A DNA stretch of 14,376 nt from NCBI GenBank assembly GCA_024196135.1, contig JAMQCK010000889.1, forward strand, positions 1 through 14,376. Direction: 5' to 3'. The DNA is from Pleurotus ostreatus/Saccharomyces cerevisiae fusant. Taxonomy: Eukaryota > Opisthokonta. Under the pieces are notes generated by a model, which made no database searches, was not told the origin of the DNA, and saw only the letters and a program-made list of their open reading frames with translations. Below, piece after piece: positions 1 through 8,586 of this stretch (position 1 is the stretch's first letter; each line of letters begins with the position of its first letter). The translations under genes and the position numbers were made by a program.

Positions 1-1553
1 GCGGGAGGAGCGCAAAGTCTTCGACTAGCAAGTCTCTACATCAGCGGCTGCATTACTCGAACAGCGCTCCCGGGGCAGAATTCTTCAAGAGGTGCGTTCG
101 ACTTTGCGTATGCTTGCTGTGGTCGCTGCACATAACGATCCTGGCTTTCATTGACCGCCTCGCTTTTCGTCGTCATACTTACTCACTCTCTTGTCAGGCC
201 ATATCGTTGTGATTGGTGCGGAAAAGGTTTCCCTCAGAAGGGCAGCCTGACGGGGCATATCGCCTCTCAGCAGTACGTGTTTTTCTTTCTATCCATTTGT
301 CAGAGCAACACATTATGTACCCCTCTCCCATTTTCACTTACCGGTCTAGCTTTCATCGCGAGATCGCCACTCGTTTACCACATCACGACCATATCATTCC
401 TCTGGTTTCTGCCTGAACTCTATCGATATCGAGTTCCAACGCTGACTTGTCCTCTAGTGACAAATCAAAGATGGTCCCATGTATTGACTGCGGCGAGCGG
501 TTTGCCGATAGAGCTAAGCTGCATCGCCACCGCGTCAAAGAGCATGGTCACGTATCCAAGAAGCAGCGAAGGGATGATCGTCAGCAAGACGACGAGTTGA
601 CTGCGGAGCAGGAGGGAGACGCAGATGCAGACGGGGATTGGGATGAAGATGCGGTGGGGGACGGGGACGACGACACGAACGGCGATCTAGATGCTGAAGG
701 CGAAGTCGACGACGAGATGGGGCTGGCGGAGGGCCTGCCTTCATCGTTAATGACATCGCAATGGGGCGGCCCGGCCGCCCCCGCGAACGACGACTTCACT
801 CGTTTCCCAGCTCGCCCGCTTGACTTCGAGGTTGCTGACACCGCGCTTTTCGGTTACTTTCCTGCTCCTCATACGTACGCCCTCGACTCAACGACCTTCC
901 CCTCCGTCGATGCGTCAAACTCCGCGGCTCAGTATCAATCCAATACAACCTTCTCGAACCCCTTCTTGTCGGGACCCAACAATGCCTCGTCGCCTTCACT
1001 CTACGAGACACTGAAGGCTGGCGAAGGATGGACTCTCCCGCAGTCTGGAATAACCTCGTCACTCGCTGTCAACTGGAACACGGGCATGCCATCTGTCGCG
1101 AACTCCTCGACGTCGACTTCGAGGTTTACGACACCGCTGGCGACACCGCATCCGCCTTACCTTCGTGCGTCCACCGAGCTCTCGAACGCTTTGAAGCTCG
1201 ACCACACTGCTTGGGATGTCGACCTTGGAAAGCCTGCTGCGCTTGGAGATTTTGATCCCACTGTCTTTAGTGGTTTGGTCATGCCCGTACTCAACGGTCT
1301 CGCCACGTATACGGCCGAGGCGAACAGCCCGCTTCGGCATGGTGCGGGCTACCGCGCAGCGAGCGCAACTGAGGACGCTTGCGCTTCCGATGTGGGGACC
1401 TTCGAAGAAATCTCTCCAGTCAGGGGTGTGATGTCTTTGTCGACTCCTGCGACCGCGACTTCGATACCTCTTCAGTGGTCTCAGCCGCCGCCGCCACCTG
1501 CTCGCCAATCGTACCTCCCTCACGACTGCGAGACCGACTTTGTGGACTTCTAA
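1..1553 (+). CDS. Three-finger C2H2 zinc-finger protein, 5' end outside the window
   Basis: Proposed exons are <1-91, 198-272 and 458-1553, with introns of 106 and 185 bp, both phase 2 (donors gtgcgt and gtacgt; a CTGAC branch site lies just before the second acceptor). The window opens inside finger 1: bases 1-2 (gc) would finish a TGC codon, and the next residues give C-x12-H-x3-H ending QRLH. Exon 198-272 carries finger 2 (CDWC...H), whose last His codon CA|T is restored only by splicing. Finger 3 (CIDCGERFADRAKLHRH) opens the last exon. About 419 residues are visible. After the fingers comes a strongly Asp/Glu-rich tract (about 600-720), then a long Ser/Thr/Pro/Ala-rich tail ending TDFVDF. 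C2H2 tandem fingers usually bind DNA, and acidic tracts often activate transcription, so a nuclear transcription factor is inferred. The gene is paralogous to the one at 10615-12338. The missing start is the main uncertainty. Confidence 0.85.
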
Positions 1554-1556
1554 TTT

Positions 1557-1572
1557 CCCAATCCCGATTGGG
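1557..1572 (+). other. Small hairpin just after the stop codon
   Basis: CCCAATC (1557-1563) and GATTGGG (1566-1572) are a perfect 7-bp inverted repeat with 2 bases between. It starts three bases after the TAA stop at 1551-1553, so it would lie at the head of the 3' UTR. The loop is very tight, so the innermost pair would open. A role in mRNA is possible but not shown. Confidence 0.35.
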
Positions 1573-1704
1573 CATGACGTCGGAGTAGTACCACTTTCGT
1601 GCATCCCGCTGTGTGAGCTCCCGCCTACAGCAAACGGCGAATAAGAATTCTGAATAGGACCGTGACTCAGATGTGATAATGCGGCATTAGGAGCGGCAAT
1701 GCCC

Positions 1705-1710
1705 AATAAA
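1705..1710 (+). terminator. Possible poly(A) signal of the first gene
   Basis: AATAAA lies about 150 bp after the stop codon of the first zinc-finger gene. Fungal poly(A) signals are degenerate, so one match is suggestive only. The rest of 1573-2370 shows no convincing gene; a 93-codon open frame at 1893-2174 has no recognisable features. Confidence 0.35.
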
Positions 1711-2373
1711 TTGGACGAGCGACGCCAACTTGTTCTTTTCCAGCTTTCTATATTGCGGTAACAAGAGCTCTTTTGGCCACACCAGTACCAAGGCACTGTG
1801 ACTGATCAGTTTTCCTACGCAAATGATTATCAACCAGCTCTCGGTGGTGCCGCCGGACGACCCTTGGGTGTCCCCTACGCCTGAGCTAAACTATGGAGAC
1901 CCTCAACAGGGACGTCGATGCCGGGTTTATGACCACCTTTAACTCAGCCTTGCGATTGCTTCCTATCTTGAGCATCGTGATATCTGTACCTCGTACAACT
2001 GCCGTCTACGTGCCATGCAACCTTCACTTTGAGCTTACCTCTCCGGCATCGGCTTCTCGGATTTCCCCACAACCGGACCCATATATCGCAATTCCGCCTC
2101 TGTACTGTATATCACCAATGACTGCGCATGCTATTCTGTGGAAGACACATCTTCATGTCCTTATTCGCGACTGAGTATGTGAAGGGGACAATGACCGAGA
2201 TATGTCGGCGCGTGCATGCATGATTCCTGAGCCTCGTCGCCTTTTTCCATATCTATGTTTGTGTTAAAAACATGAGGCGATCATTGGAAGTGGCGCAGAA
2301 AGTCTAGCAAATACGGTGCAGGTGCGACGCGAGAAACAACCGAGACGACTCGCTCGGTGCCGAACTTTGCGAA

Positions 2374-2401
2374 CACGTGGCACACGTGCACCACGTGTGC
2401 C
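2374..2401. promoter_or_regulatory. Three phased CACGTG motifs inside a perfect inverted repeat
   Basis: CACGTG occurs at 2374, 2383 and 2392, exactly 9 bp apart. The last two are the inner ends of a perfect 10-bp inverted repeat, GGCACACGTG / CACGTGTGCC (2379-2388 and 2392-2401), with a 3-bp spacer. CACGTG is the classic E-box/CBF1-type site for bHLH factors. The cluster lies at the left edge of the diverged repeat upstream of the second gene; single CACGTG sites sit at the matching place in the copies at 5071 and 8325. Binding is inferred only. Confidence 0.5.
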
Positions 2402-2789
2402 AAGCTTTCGTGCGTCACTCGCATCCTTGTCCTCTCTTCCATTCAACCAGGCGACCACTTCCTCGACTGAGCTGCGCTCGTCAACTCCGAAGGCTCCATA
2501 TATATCGATGAAGTGCAAGGGGCTCTTGAGGAGCTACGACATCTCCGGACGTCGATCACTCGCCTTGTCAAGCGGGAAGGGTTTGTTGTCCAAACGTGAC
2601 CTTGCGTCCGGGGAAGGCGACTGGGTCCGCGCTCGCGATGATACTTATCACATTTGCTTGGCACTAGAATGGATCTCTGCTGCCGCACCGCCCACGCCCT
2701 CCTCTCTCCGTTGGCGCATCCGTCGATATGCCCTCTTTCGAGTCCTCGCCAAGTGCCTGCTTCGCGAGGACTACTATGACGCGGTTTAG
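2402..2789 (+). pseudogene. Relic of a coding repeat, copy D
   Basis: This intergenic stretch is related to copies around 5030-5345 and 8284-8586. The clearest stretch is around CGTCCG at 2605, where the reading LLSKRDLASGEGD parallels LSRRRRLASEVGD in the copy near 8506-8550. Just before it, a different frame reads like a helical protein segment (ALEELRHLRTSITRLVKREG, about 2524-2585), so the coding signal shifts frame around 2585. The downstream frame runs to a TAG at 2787-2789. This looks like a decayed gene or mobile-element fragment with no intact product. The family is not recognised. The opposite strand also has an open frame (2264-2518), so the original coding strand is not certain. 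Confidence 0.4.
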
Positions 2790-2871
2790 GTCACTCCTGC
2801 AGGGAATATCCAAACTCTTGCACGTTCACATGCATGATAGCATCGATCCTGAACATACACAGCCCAGGACC

Positions 2872-2909
2872 GGCGATCGAGGGTAACGTAACGTCGAAAT
2901 CATATATAT
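2872..2909 (+). promoter_or_regulatory. Promoter of the second gene: 24-bp conserved element plus TATA-like sequence
   Basis: A 24-bp element (2872-2895) begins GGCGATCGA and contains the direct repeat GTAACGTAAC. It matches 22 of 24 bases of the element at 6327-6350 before the third gene. A TATATAT run follows at 2903, 8 bp after the element, and the third gene has the same 8-bp spacing. Similarity between the two promoters continues about 50 bp further upstream with small gaps. The ATG lies about 170 bp downstream. This is probably a shared core promoter and factor-binding site kept after duplication. Confidence 0.6.
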
Positions 2910-3071
2910 CCGGTGGTCTAATTCTCGTCGTGTCTCTCCGTCCCTGCTCTCAACAGCACGCACCACTCGCCTCTTCTACCGTCCAACGATCAAAACGACT
3001 CCGTGGCGCCCCGCTCTAGCCTTCAACATCGGCGACCACTTCCCTCCAATCAGCCACTTCGTCCAGGCTCC

Positions 3072-4567
3072 ATGGTAATCGACGCGAATGAGCCTGAACT
3101 ATGGTGAGCCCACCGCTCTTCTTCTATAAACTAGGGATCTTCTGATTCACTCCCAGCGAACGTCTTCTGTGTCCCGAGGATGAGTGTAAACTTCACTACA
3201 GCAACGTTGGCAACGTAAACCGGCATCGGGTCAATAATCACGGCCGAACGTATGCACAGATCGCCGAGGAGTTCAAATCCGGGGGCATGCGGTACAAGAC
3301 GGTCATGGCACTAGTGGTTCCAAGGCGACGGAGCGAAACCTGCGAGACTGCGACATCAGAGGGGGGTAGGGAAATGGACGGTGGGGAACTGGACGACGCC
3401 CTCAGTGAGTCCGGGTCTCCGGACGACGCCGCTCAACCGTCGCGCAGGACGCGTCATCTCGAGCAAGCTATCATCCCACCCCTCCCGCCTCTCGCAGGTC
3501 TTGTCGATCATCAGGAAAATCCCTTCGACGCTCACGCTCCGGACCCCTACATGGAGTTCAACACCTGCTACGTCAGCGATGCATTCAGCGCCGCGGACGC
3601 CATCTTCTCCCCTGTGGATGGATTGATTGCATCCCATTCACCGCCCTTTACTGGCACAATGTCGATCTCGACACCCTCCTCTGATTGGGCCACCCCGCCG
3701 CCGCCGTATCCCGCTCACCCTGCTGGGTTCCCCGACGATTATGACTGGGCGCGTCAAGATTTCTTGCCGCCGATGAACTCGGCGCCCGTGGATGAGAAGC
3801 TCCCATCTTTCGACGCCACGCCACGCGCCCACTCTTCCCGCCCGCTCGCCTATCAGCCAGCCGCGATGGTCGGCTACCAACCCGTCCCAGTGGCTAATTC
3901 TTCGTCGGCCCCGACCATGGGCTTCCCCTCAGCTCCAACGACGGCCTTCCCGCCGGTCCCTCCGCCGCAAGAGGTTTTTTGGCGGGATCAGATAGACGCG
4001 ATGCTCGGACAGCAACAACAGGCGGACGCTTTTCGCCAACAACGACGAGCGGATGCTTTCCGTCGACAACAAGAGTTCACTTTTCACCAGCCAGTTGCTT
4101 CCGCTCAACACCCAATGGCTCAAGCGCCGCGTCGCGAGCAAGACGCGGGCATGTTCCGCGCTCAGCAGTCACAGGCAGAGGATTCTTGGGCGGCCGCTAT
4201 GATTCAAGAGCTTCACGCGCACCTGGCAACCTCCGCGACGACTCACTTCCCCGCGAACATCGACCATCTCGCGCGTCAGGCAGGACCCTCGAACCTTCAA
4301 GTACCGCCCAACGCGTCCTATCTTCCGCCTCCGTCGAACGACTTCTCTCTTCATCCTCGCGATCGGGTCGTCTACGAGCAACGGGCGCCTCCTATGACTG
4401 AAACGCCGTTCTTCCCGGCCTTCGATTCTCGTCATTTCCCAGCCCTCGAGCCGCGACAGCAGATCACCCAAACGCCCTTCGCCGACGTCTACCAAGAGCT
4501 CACTGGCGCAGCCTCCAGCGCTCCGAACTTCAGCGATGCCTTCATTCCCTGGTCTTCCTTCGAATAG
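3072..4567 (+). CDS. Single-finger C2H2 protein with Gln-rich segment
   Basis: Exons are 3072-3103 and 3157-4567, joined across a 53-bp phase-2 intron (donor gtgagc, acceptor cccag, CTGAT branch site). The product is 480 residues. The ATG is the first in frame after an upstream in-frame TAA. Residues 16-39 form one finger with an unusually wide first pair, C-x4-C-x12-H-x4-H (CPEDEC...NVGNVNRHRVNNH). It is followed by a low-complexity Pro/Ser/Ala region, FPPVPPPQ at about 275-282, a Gln/Arg-rich segment at about 295-320 (QQQQADAFRQQ), then FFPAFDS and a C-terminal APNFSDAFIPWSSFE. The last four features recur in the neighbour at 6450-8020, so they are tandem paralogues. A DNA-binding regulator is inferred; one finger alone usually binds weakly, so a partner or dimer is possible. 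Intron and start were chosen because they bring the finger into frame and match the paralogue's phase. Confidence 0.82.
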
Positions 4568-5029
4568 GACTGTATTGCTCGCCCGAATGCTGCGGCCGAG
4601 CGCGCGCAACTCGCACCTCATTAATCCGCCATTGCTCTTGTCTTCTGTACGACCGAATCTTGTGCCCTTGTCCGTTTTTTCCACGTATTCTCCCTTCATT
4701 ATCACCGCGAACATCGCCTACCGTACATGCCACCAGTAATCATCTCTCTTAGAGTATTGCCTCTCCTCCTCAACATATCCCATTTGCATCGCTACATCAC
4801 CTTCTCGTACACATGTTTCTTCGCTGGAATCTCGTCTAACACGTTCTCTGCCTACATAGACACCCGATTGTAGACCTTGCCGATTTGAATATTACATGAA
4901 CCATTTCGTCCCTTTGTCCAGTCAGTAGAGGGTGGTGTGTGATACATCAAGCCGTAGTGATACTCAATCATGCCTCTCTCGAAGCCGATTTAGGCTGAAG
5001 ATGGGCGAAGGCGGCGGCGGCGAAGGTCA
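4568..5029. other. Intergenic stretch, nothing clear
   Basis: This holds the 3' UTR of the second gene and pyrimidine-rich sequence. I see no supported gene, RNA or repeat. Open frames crossing it on the minus strand are continuations of antisense frames from the gene before it. Confidence 0.5.
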
Positions 5030-5345
5030 GGACTCGAACTCCGTTCGGCTTACTCCATATGAATAGCGAACACGTGTCGCGCGCTTGGGATTCGGCGATC
5101 AAATTACTCCTTGTCTTCTTCCGTCCCTACGCAGCGACCGCCCTTTTGCCGGCATCGCGCCCGACGCTCTTGAGCTCCGACTGCTCTTCTAAATCAAGGG
5201 AAAGCGGCGTCGAGGTCTTCTCAAGATCTCCGGATCTCAACCACTGCCTTGTTACCGTGAGATTTATCTTTGTCGGATCCTCAGGGGAACACCGCCCTAC
5301 TCTACGTCCGGTGGTGGTGGGCAACCGCGGTGTCCGAGGACCAGA
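5030..5345. repeat. Diverged dispersed repeat, copy A
   Basis: From 5030 the sequence aligns without gaps to 8284 onwards for 74 bp, about 54 of them identical by eye. This stretch includes a B-box-like GGACTCGAACTCC (5030-5042), CACGTG at 5071 and TTCGGC..ATCAAA. Weaker similarity continues through a CTCCGGA block near 5229 to CGTCCG at 5305. The CACGTG-to-CGTCCG distance is 234 bp here, 208 in copy B and 231 in copy D, so the copies are collinear. No intact protein is encoded. I see no terminal inverted repeats or target-site duplications, so the class of element is unknown. Confidence 0.55.
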
Positions 5346-5634
5346 TGGGATCAAAGCCGTGACAGTCACGAACAGAAGTCCACCCTCGCTCGTCTTCCTC
5401 AGACGCTGGCGAACCGGTAAGATATTTCAGCGCAGAGACGTTGGGTCCTCGACGCGCTATCAACACATCGTGAAAGATCATCGAAAGCTCTTCTGCTACT
5501 TCTCTAAGCGAGAGAACTCGTCGAAACGTGCTGTCTCCACGTGAGCACAGGTTTTCCCACGATAATTCCTTGACACCTGCAGCGCTATACGAGCACAGAT
5601 CCCTTTCAATTTGTACTGGGTAACAACGTTTCAT
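5302..5634 (-). CDS. Weak candidate minus-strand open frame
   Basis: This is a 110-codon frame from ATG at 5634 to a stop at 5302. It has a plausible mixed-residue middle (LREVAEELSMIFHDVLIARR) that is less arginine- and serine-biased than the usual antisense frames here. I do not recognise a domain. Its 3' end overlaps the repeat at 5030-5345, which argues for a relic or chance. No promoter or introns are evident. Sequence between 5635 and 6093 holds no better candidate; a minus-strand frame at 5641-5895 is similarly weak. Confidence 0.2.
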   Translation of the reverse strand: MKRCYPVQIERDLCSYSAAGVKELSWENLCSRGDSTFRRVLSLREVAEELSMIFHDVLIARRGPNVSALKYLTGSPASEEDERGWTSVRDCHGFDPIWSSDTAVAHHHRT

Positions 5635-6093
5635 GGAGATTCAAGCATTACAGAGAGTGAGGTTCAACGAGGCAATGTTTGCCCATATCACTGCACTCGG
5701 AAAACGTGCATCACGAACAATGACTTCCCTTTTTGAACACCCGGCCGGCCCTGTTGCGGCGAATATACAGCTCGATGCTGTCCCGCGGCTGGCTCTGCAC
5801 TTGGTATACTCACTGACCCTCTGAGGTAGCACAGGATCCATGTTTTCAATAGTTGCTAGACCCTCCCTCAAGTCATTTCCCTTCAAGGGCGGCATGATGA
5901 TTTGCTTGTCAATATAGATAATTGAAAATCAGCCATAGGTCATCTTGTACCAGTCGATGTCAGCAGATCCCGCTGCATCCGACGCTCGAAATCAGCGTTG
6001 CCCGGGCCCTATTGGCGACGCCGTCTTTTGTGTGGGAAAGTGCAGGTAAACAATGGTCAATTGATGGGGCGGAGTTCCGCGTGCCCACCACCA

Positions 6094-6304
6094 CGTCCGG
6101 AACTGACGACTGGACCCGATTGGGTATGAGATCCCTTATCACAAACAGCGAGTGTACGAAGGGCGGCGTGTGAACGCGCTCCTTCGTTTTGTCGACGACG
6201 ACGCCGCCGCCTCATTCCTGAAGGACCCGCTATGTTTACTGCGCCGAGGACCACCATGCCAATCGCCTATGCTTTCACAAACATCGCACCATCATATGAT
6301 TTGA
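6094..6304 (+). pseudogene. Relic of the coding repeat, copy C (partial)
   Basis: The segment from CGTCCG (6094) to about 6147 closely matches the core of copy B at 8533-8586, including TGGG.ATGAGATCC.TTATC. In the + strand frame the reading GYEIPYHKQR parallels GHEILYRKRR in copy B. The frame stays open from 6107 to a TGA at 6302-6304, with residues such as RRVNALLRFVDDDAAASF that look once-coding, but it has no suitable start and a TGA lies just before it. The left half of the repeat (B box, CACGTG) is not visible here. The core lies 233 bp before the promoter element of the third gene, close to the 267 bp seen for copy D and the second gene, so it was probably duplicated together with promoter and gene. 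Confidence 0.4.
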
Positions 6305-6326
6305 CCGCATACGCTCGGGGAGGACG

Positions 6327-6363
6327 GGCGATCGAAGGTAACGTAACCTCCATGAGCTATATA
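6327..6363 (+). promoter_or_regulatory. Promoter of the third gene: 24-bp conserved element plus TATATA
   Basis: The element at 6327-6350 matches that at 2872-2895 at 22 of 24 positions, including CGATCGA and GTAACGTAAC. TATATA follows at 6358-6363, with the same 8-bp gap as before the second gene. The chosen ATG at 6450 lies about 90 bp downstream, a normal distance for a TATA-driven fungal gene with a short leader. Confidence 0.6.
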
Positions 6364-6449
6364 GTCCATCCTCGAAAGCTCACCGTGCTCGCTTCCACGG
6401 ATATACACCGCACGCCCAGATTGACCCCCTTGGTTGCGATACTTCGTCC

Positions 6450-8020
6450 ATGTCTCAGTGCTCTCGCCTTCCACCCCAACGATCCGACGTCGACGAGCGG
6501 CCGTCTACGGATGCAGAGCGACCCTCCAAGCCGTATGTATAGTTAGCATCGTCATCCTTGAGGAAACTCACCCAGTGGTTCTCAGTGATCTCATGTGTCC
6601 CACCTGCGGCACATTCCTGGTCAACGTGGGCAACCTGAACCGCCACCGGAGGGTCCTGCACCGCTGGGTCAACCCGGACAACAAAAAGACGCGACAAGTG
6701 CAGCCTACTCAGCCAGTCCTCGGCGAGGGGAATGCCTCTGGACACCCGTTGAACGCCTCCGAACTAGCGGGCTGGATGGCTGACTCCGATCTTCCTATCC
6801 TCTCACCCTTCCCGCCATCCGAAGACGTTGTCGATCCGCATCAATACTCCTCCGAGGGCCAAGCCCCTTCGTACCATCACACGGACATCCCGTCCGGCCA
6901 CGTCGACGATGCCACCGCGGACTCAGCCTCGCACGTCCAAATAGAAGCTCCAACTCCGATCCGGCTGCCAGCTTTGTCGAGCTCAACCCTTCTCTCCGCG
7001 TCTTCTGACCTTTTTGCCACACCATCACCGCCGTGCGTTGCTCACACCCATGAGCATACCCTCGGTGGTGAAATCTCGTCGTGCGAAGATCACTCTTTTG
7101 CCACCAGCTTCTCGTCGCCTGTAGACGATAGGAACCACTCGTCCGACGTGATGGACTCGGGAGACATCGCGGATCGTGGCGACTTCTCCATCTTTGAATC
7201 TTGGACGACGCACTCTGCCCACTCTCACCAATCGACCGCGTTCGACGTCGTCAAAGGCAGTCATTATACGCCGTACCAGTTGCCACGCGCTCGCGCTCCT
7301 CGCCATCTCAACCCTCTGTCAATTGCGGGGCCCGAATATCACTCGCAATTCTCGCCGACAACGCACGCTCTGCCGGTCCAGACGATGCACTTTCCACCGG
7401 TCCCTCCGCCGCAGCCTCACTTATTCCGGAGCGACACGCTGGAGGTGGGATATGGACAAGAGCAACAGGCGGAAGCTTATCGTCGGCAACAAGAGCTCGC
7501 ACTGCGACCGCAAGTTTCTTCCGCGCAACATGGAACGGCGCGAGGACCACACCACGAGCGAAATGTCGATATGGTCCAAGGTCGACAGCAGCAGCAAGAA
7601 AGTCACTCGCGTATATGGCCCATGCGTGAGTCTCACGCGCCGACCCAACAATATGCGGGGACCTCCGCGCCGACTCACGTCCCAACTCGAATAAACTTCG
7701 ACCAGCGCGCGCTTCAAGCGAGCACCTCGTACCATCAGCAGGCGTACCACCCGCCCCTAGTCTCCGCTCAGTCTGGCGACCACCTTGTATGCCTTTCTGA
7801 ACAAGCCCCATATGAGCGATCGGCGCCTTCGGCTTTTGACTCGCAGCTGTTCCCGGCTTTCGATTCCCACTGTCATCCCGACTCCGGAGAGCACCTTGAA
7901 GCGCGCTACGCTAGCTTCGACGAGATCACACACTACCTCGATGACCCAGCCATCCATGCGCCGAACTTCTTCGGCAACTTCATTCCGTGTTGTCTCGAGA
8001 GTGACATGAGCGCCTTCTAG
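6450..8020 (+). CDS. Single-finger C2H2 protein, paralogue of the preceding gene
   Basis: Exons are 6450-6532 and 6586-8020 with a 53-bp phase-2 intron (donor gtatgt, acceptor ttctcag), the same length and phase as in the gene at 3072-4567. The product is 505 residues. The residues before the junction (TDAERPSK|P) line up with IDANEPEL|C of the paralogue, which is why this start and acceptor were preferred over ATG 6511 with a 43-bp phase-1 intron. The finger at residues 32-53 is a standard C-x2-C-x12-H-x4-H (CPTC...NVGNLNRHRRVLH). The rest is Ser/Pro/His-rich. It has FPPVPPPQ at 297-304, a Gln-rich segment near 320-335, LFPAFDS and a C-terminal APNFFGNFIP, all shared with the paralogue, whose order they keep. 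A nuclear DNA-binding regulator is inferred. The region 6966-7200 is more diverged than the ends. Confidence 0.8.
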
Positions 8021-8140
8021 AAGCTGACGCTCTGCCCACCTTCCTTTTTAACTGACACACTCTCTCCTACGACCTGCGCCTGATCATCGTCTCCTAAATA
8101 TTGTCGCCGCCCTGGATCTTGCACGCTCTACACCTTTACA

Positions 8141-8157
8141 TAGATTAGATTAGATTA
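8141..8157. repeat. Short tandem repeat TAGAT x3
   Basis: Three perfect copies of TAGAT followed by TA lie 120 bp after the third gene's stop. The tract is short. It could be the simple-repeat tail of a minus-strand SINE whose head is at 8284-8360, but that is speculation. Confidence 0.5.
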
Positions 8158-8283
8158 TGGACGCTCGTGATATCTCATACACGTCTCAATTTTCAATCAT
8201 GCTCTTCCTTTCGTCGAGTCGCGGGAGCGCAAAGTGTGATCCAGTGAGCTGGAGAAGCTATCTATCGTGCACCACGCGGGCGG

Positions 8284-8586
8284 GGATTCGAACCTAGTTC
8301 AACGGTCCCCATTCGAACAGAGAGCACGTGTTGCGCGCTCGTGGTTCGGCCATCAAAGAGATCCTTCCTTAAACCTGGATACCGCTTCGTCGCTCTAGTC
8401 GCGTCCAGCGCTCTCAAAGCTCCGACCATTCTATCCAAGCGAAGGGGAAGGAGCGCCGAGGTGTCACAAGACTTCCGGACCTTCACACTGTGACTGCCGC
8501 CGAAAGTGTTTTGTCCAGGAGACGCCGCCTTGCGTCCGAAGTTGGCGATCGGGCCTGCGCTGGGCATGAGATCCTTTATCGCAAGC
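8284..8586. repeat. Diverged dispersed repeat, copy B
   Basis: This is the best-preserved partner of copy A: GGATTCGAACC at 8284-8294, CACGTG at 8325 (41 bp later, as in copy A), then a CTTCCGGACC block near 8473 and the CGTCCG core at 8533, running on to TTATCGCAAG. Its + strand frame (LSRRRRLASEVGD, GHEILYRKRR) shows peptide-level similarity to copies D and C. On the minus strand the GGTTCGAATCC sequence fits the pol III B-box, and a TGGCCGAAC stretch about 59 bp upstream of it loosely fits an A box. The T stem does not pair, so no tRNA is called. Open frames here (8262-8567 minus, 8490-8795 plus) are not considered genes. Confidence 0.55.

Noticed and set aside
1059..1796. Long minus-strand open frame (245 codons)
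   Set aside because: It is antisense to the last exon of the first gene, is Arg/Ser-rich as expected from GC-rich shadow frames, and has no domain.
1893..2174. Plus-strand open frame of 93 codons between the first two genes
   Set aside because: It has no recognisable features, splice partner or similarity to anything else in the window; probably chance.
4169..4714. Minus-strand open frame (181 codons)
   Set aside because: It is antisense to the second gene's tail, with Arg/Glu/Gly-biased composition and no domain or splice support.
6511..6575. Alternative start of the third gene at ATG 6511 with a 43-bp phase-1 intron
   Set aside because: It also reaches the finger in frame, but its intron is short and its phase and flanking residues do not match the paralogue, whereas ATG 6450 with a 53-bp phase-2 intron does.
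7308..7811. Minus-strand (and 7176-7694 plus-strand) alternative frames inside the third gene
   Set aside because: The conserved motifs shared with the paralogue lie in the main frame, so these are shadows.
8220..8236. GCGGGAGCGCAAAGT resembling the first bases of the window (gcgggaggagcgcaaagt)
   Set aside because: The match is short, needs a gap and is not extended on either side.
8284..8360. Minus-strand tRNA gene
   Set aside because: The B-box-like GGTTCGAATCC is present, but the T-stem arms do not pair and no acceptor stem or anticodon arm can be drawn.
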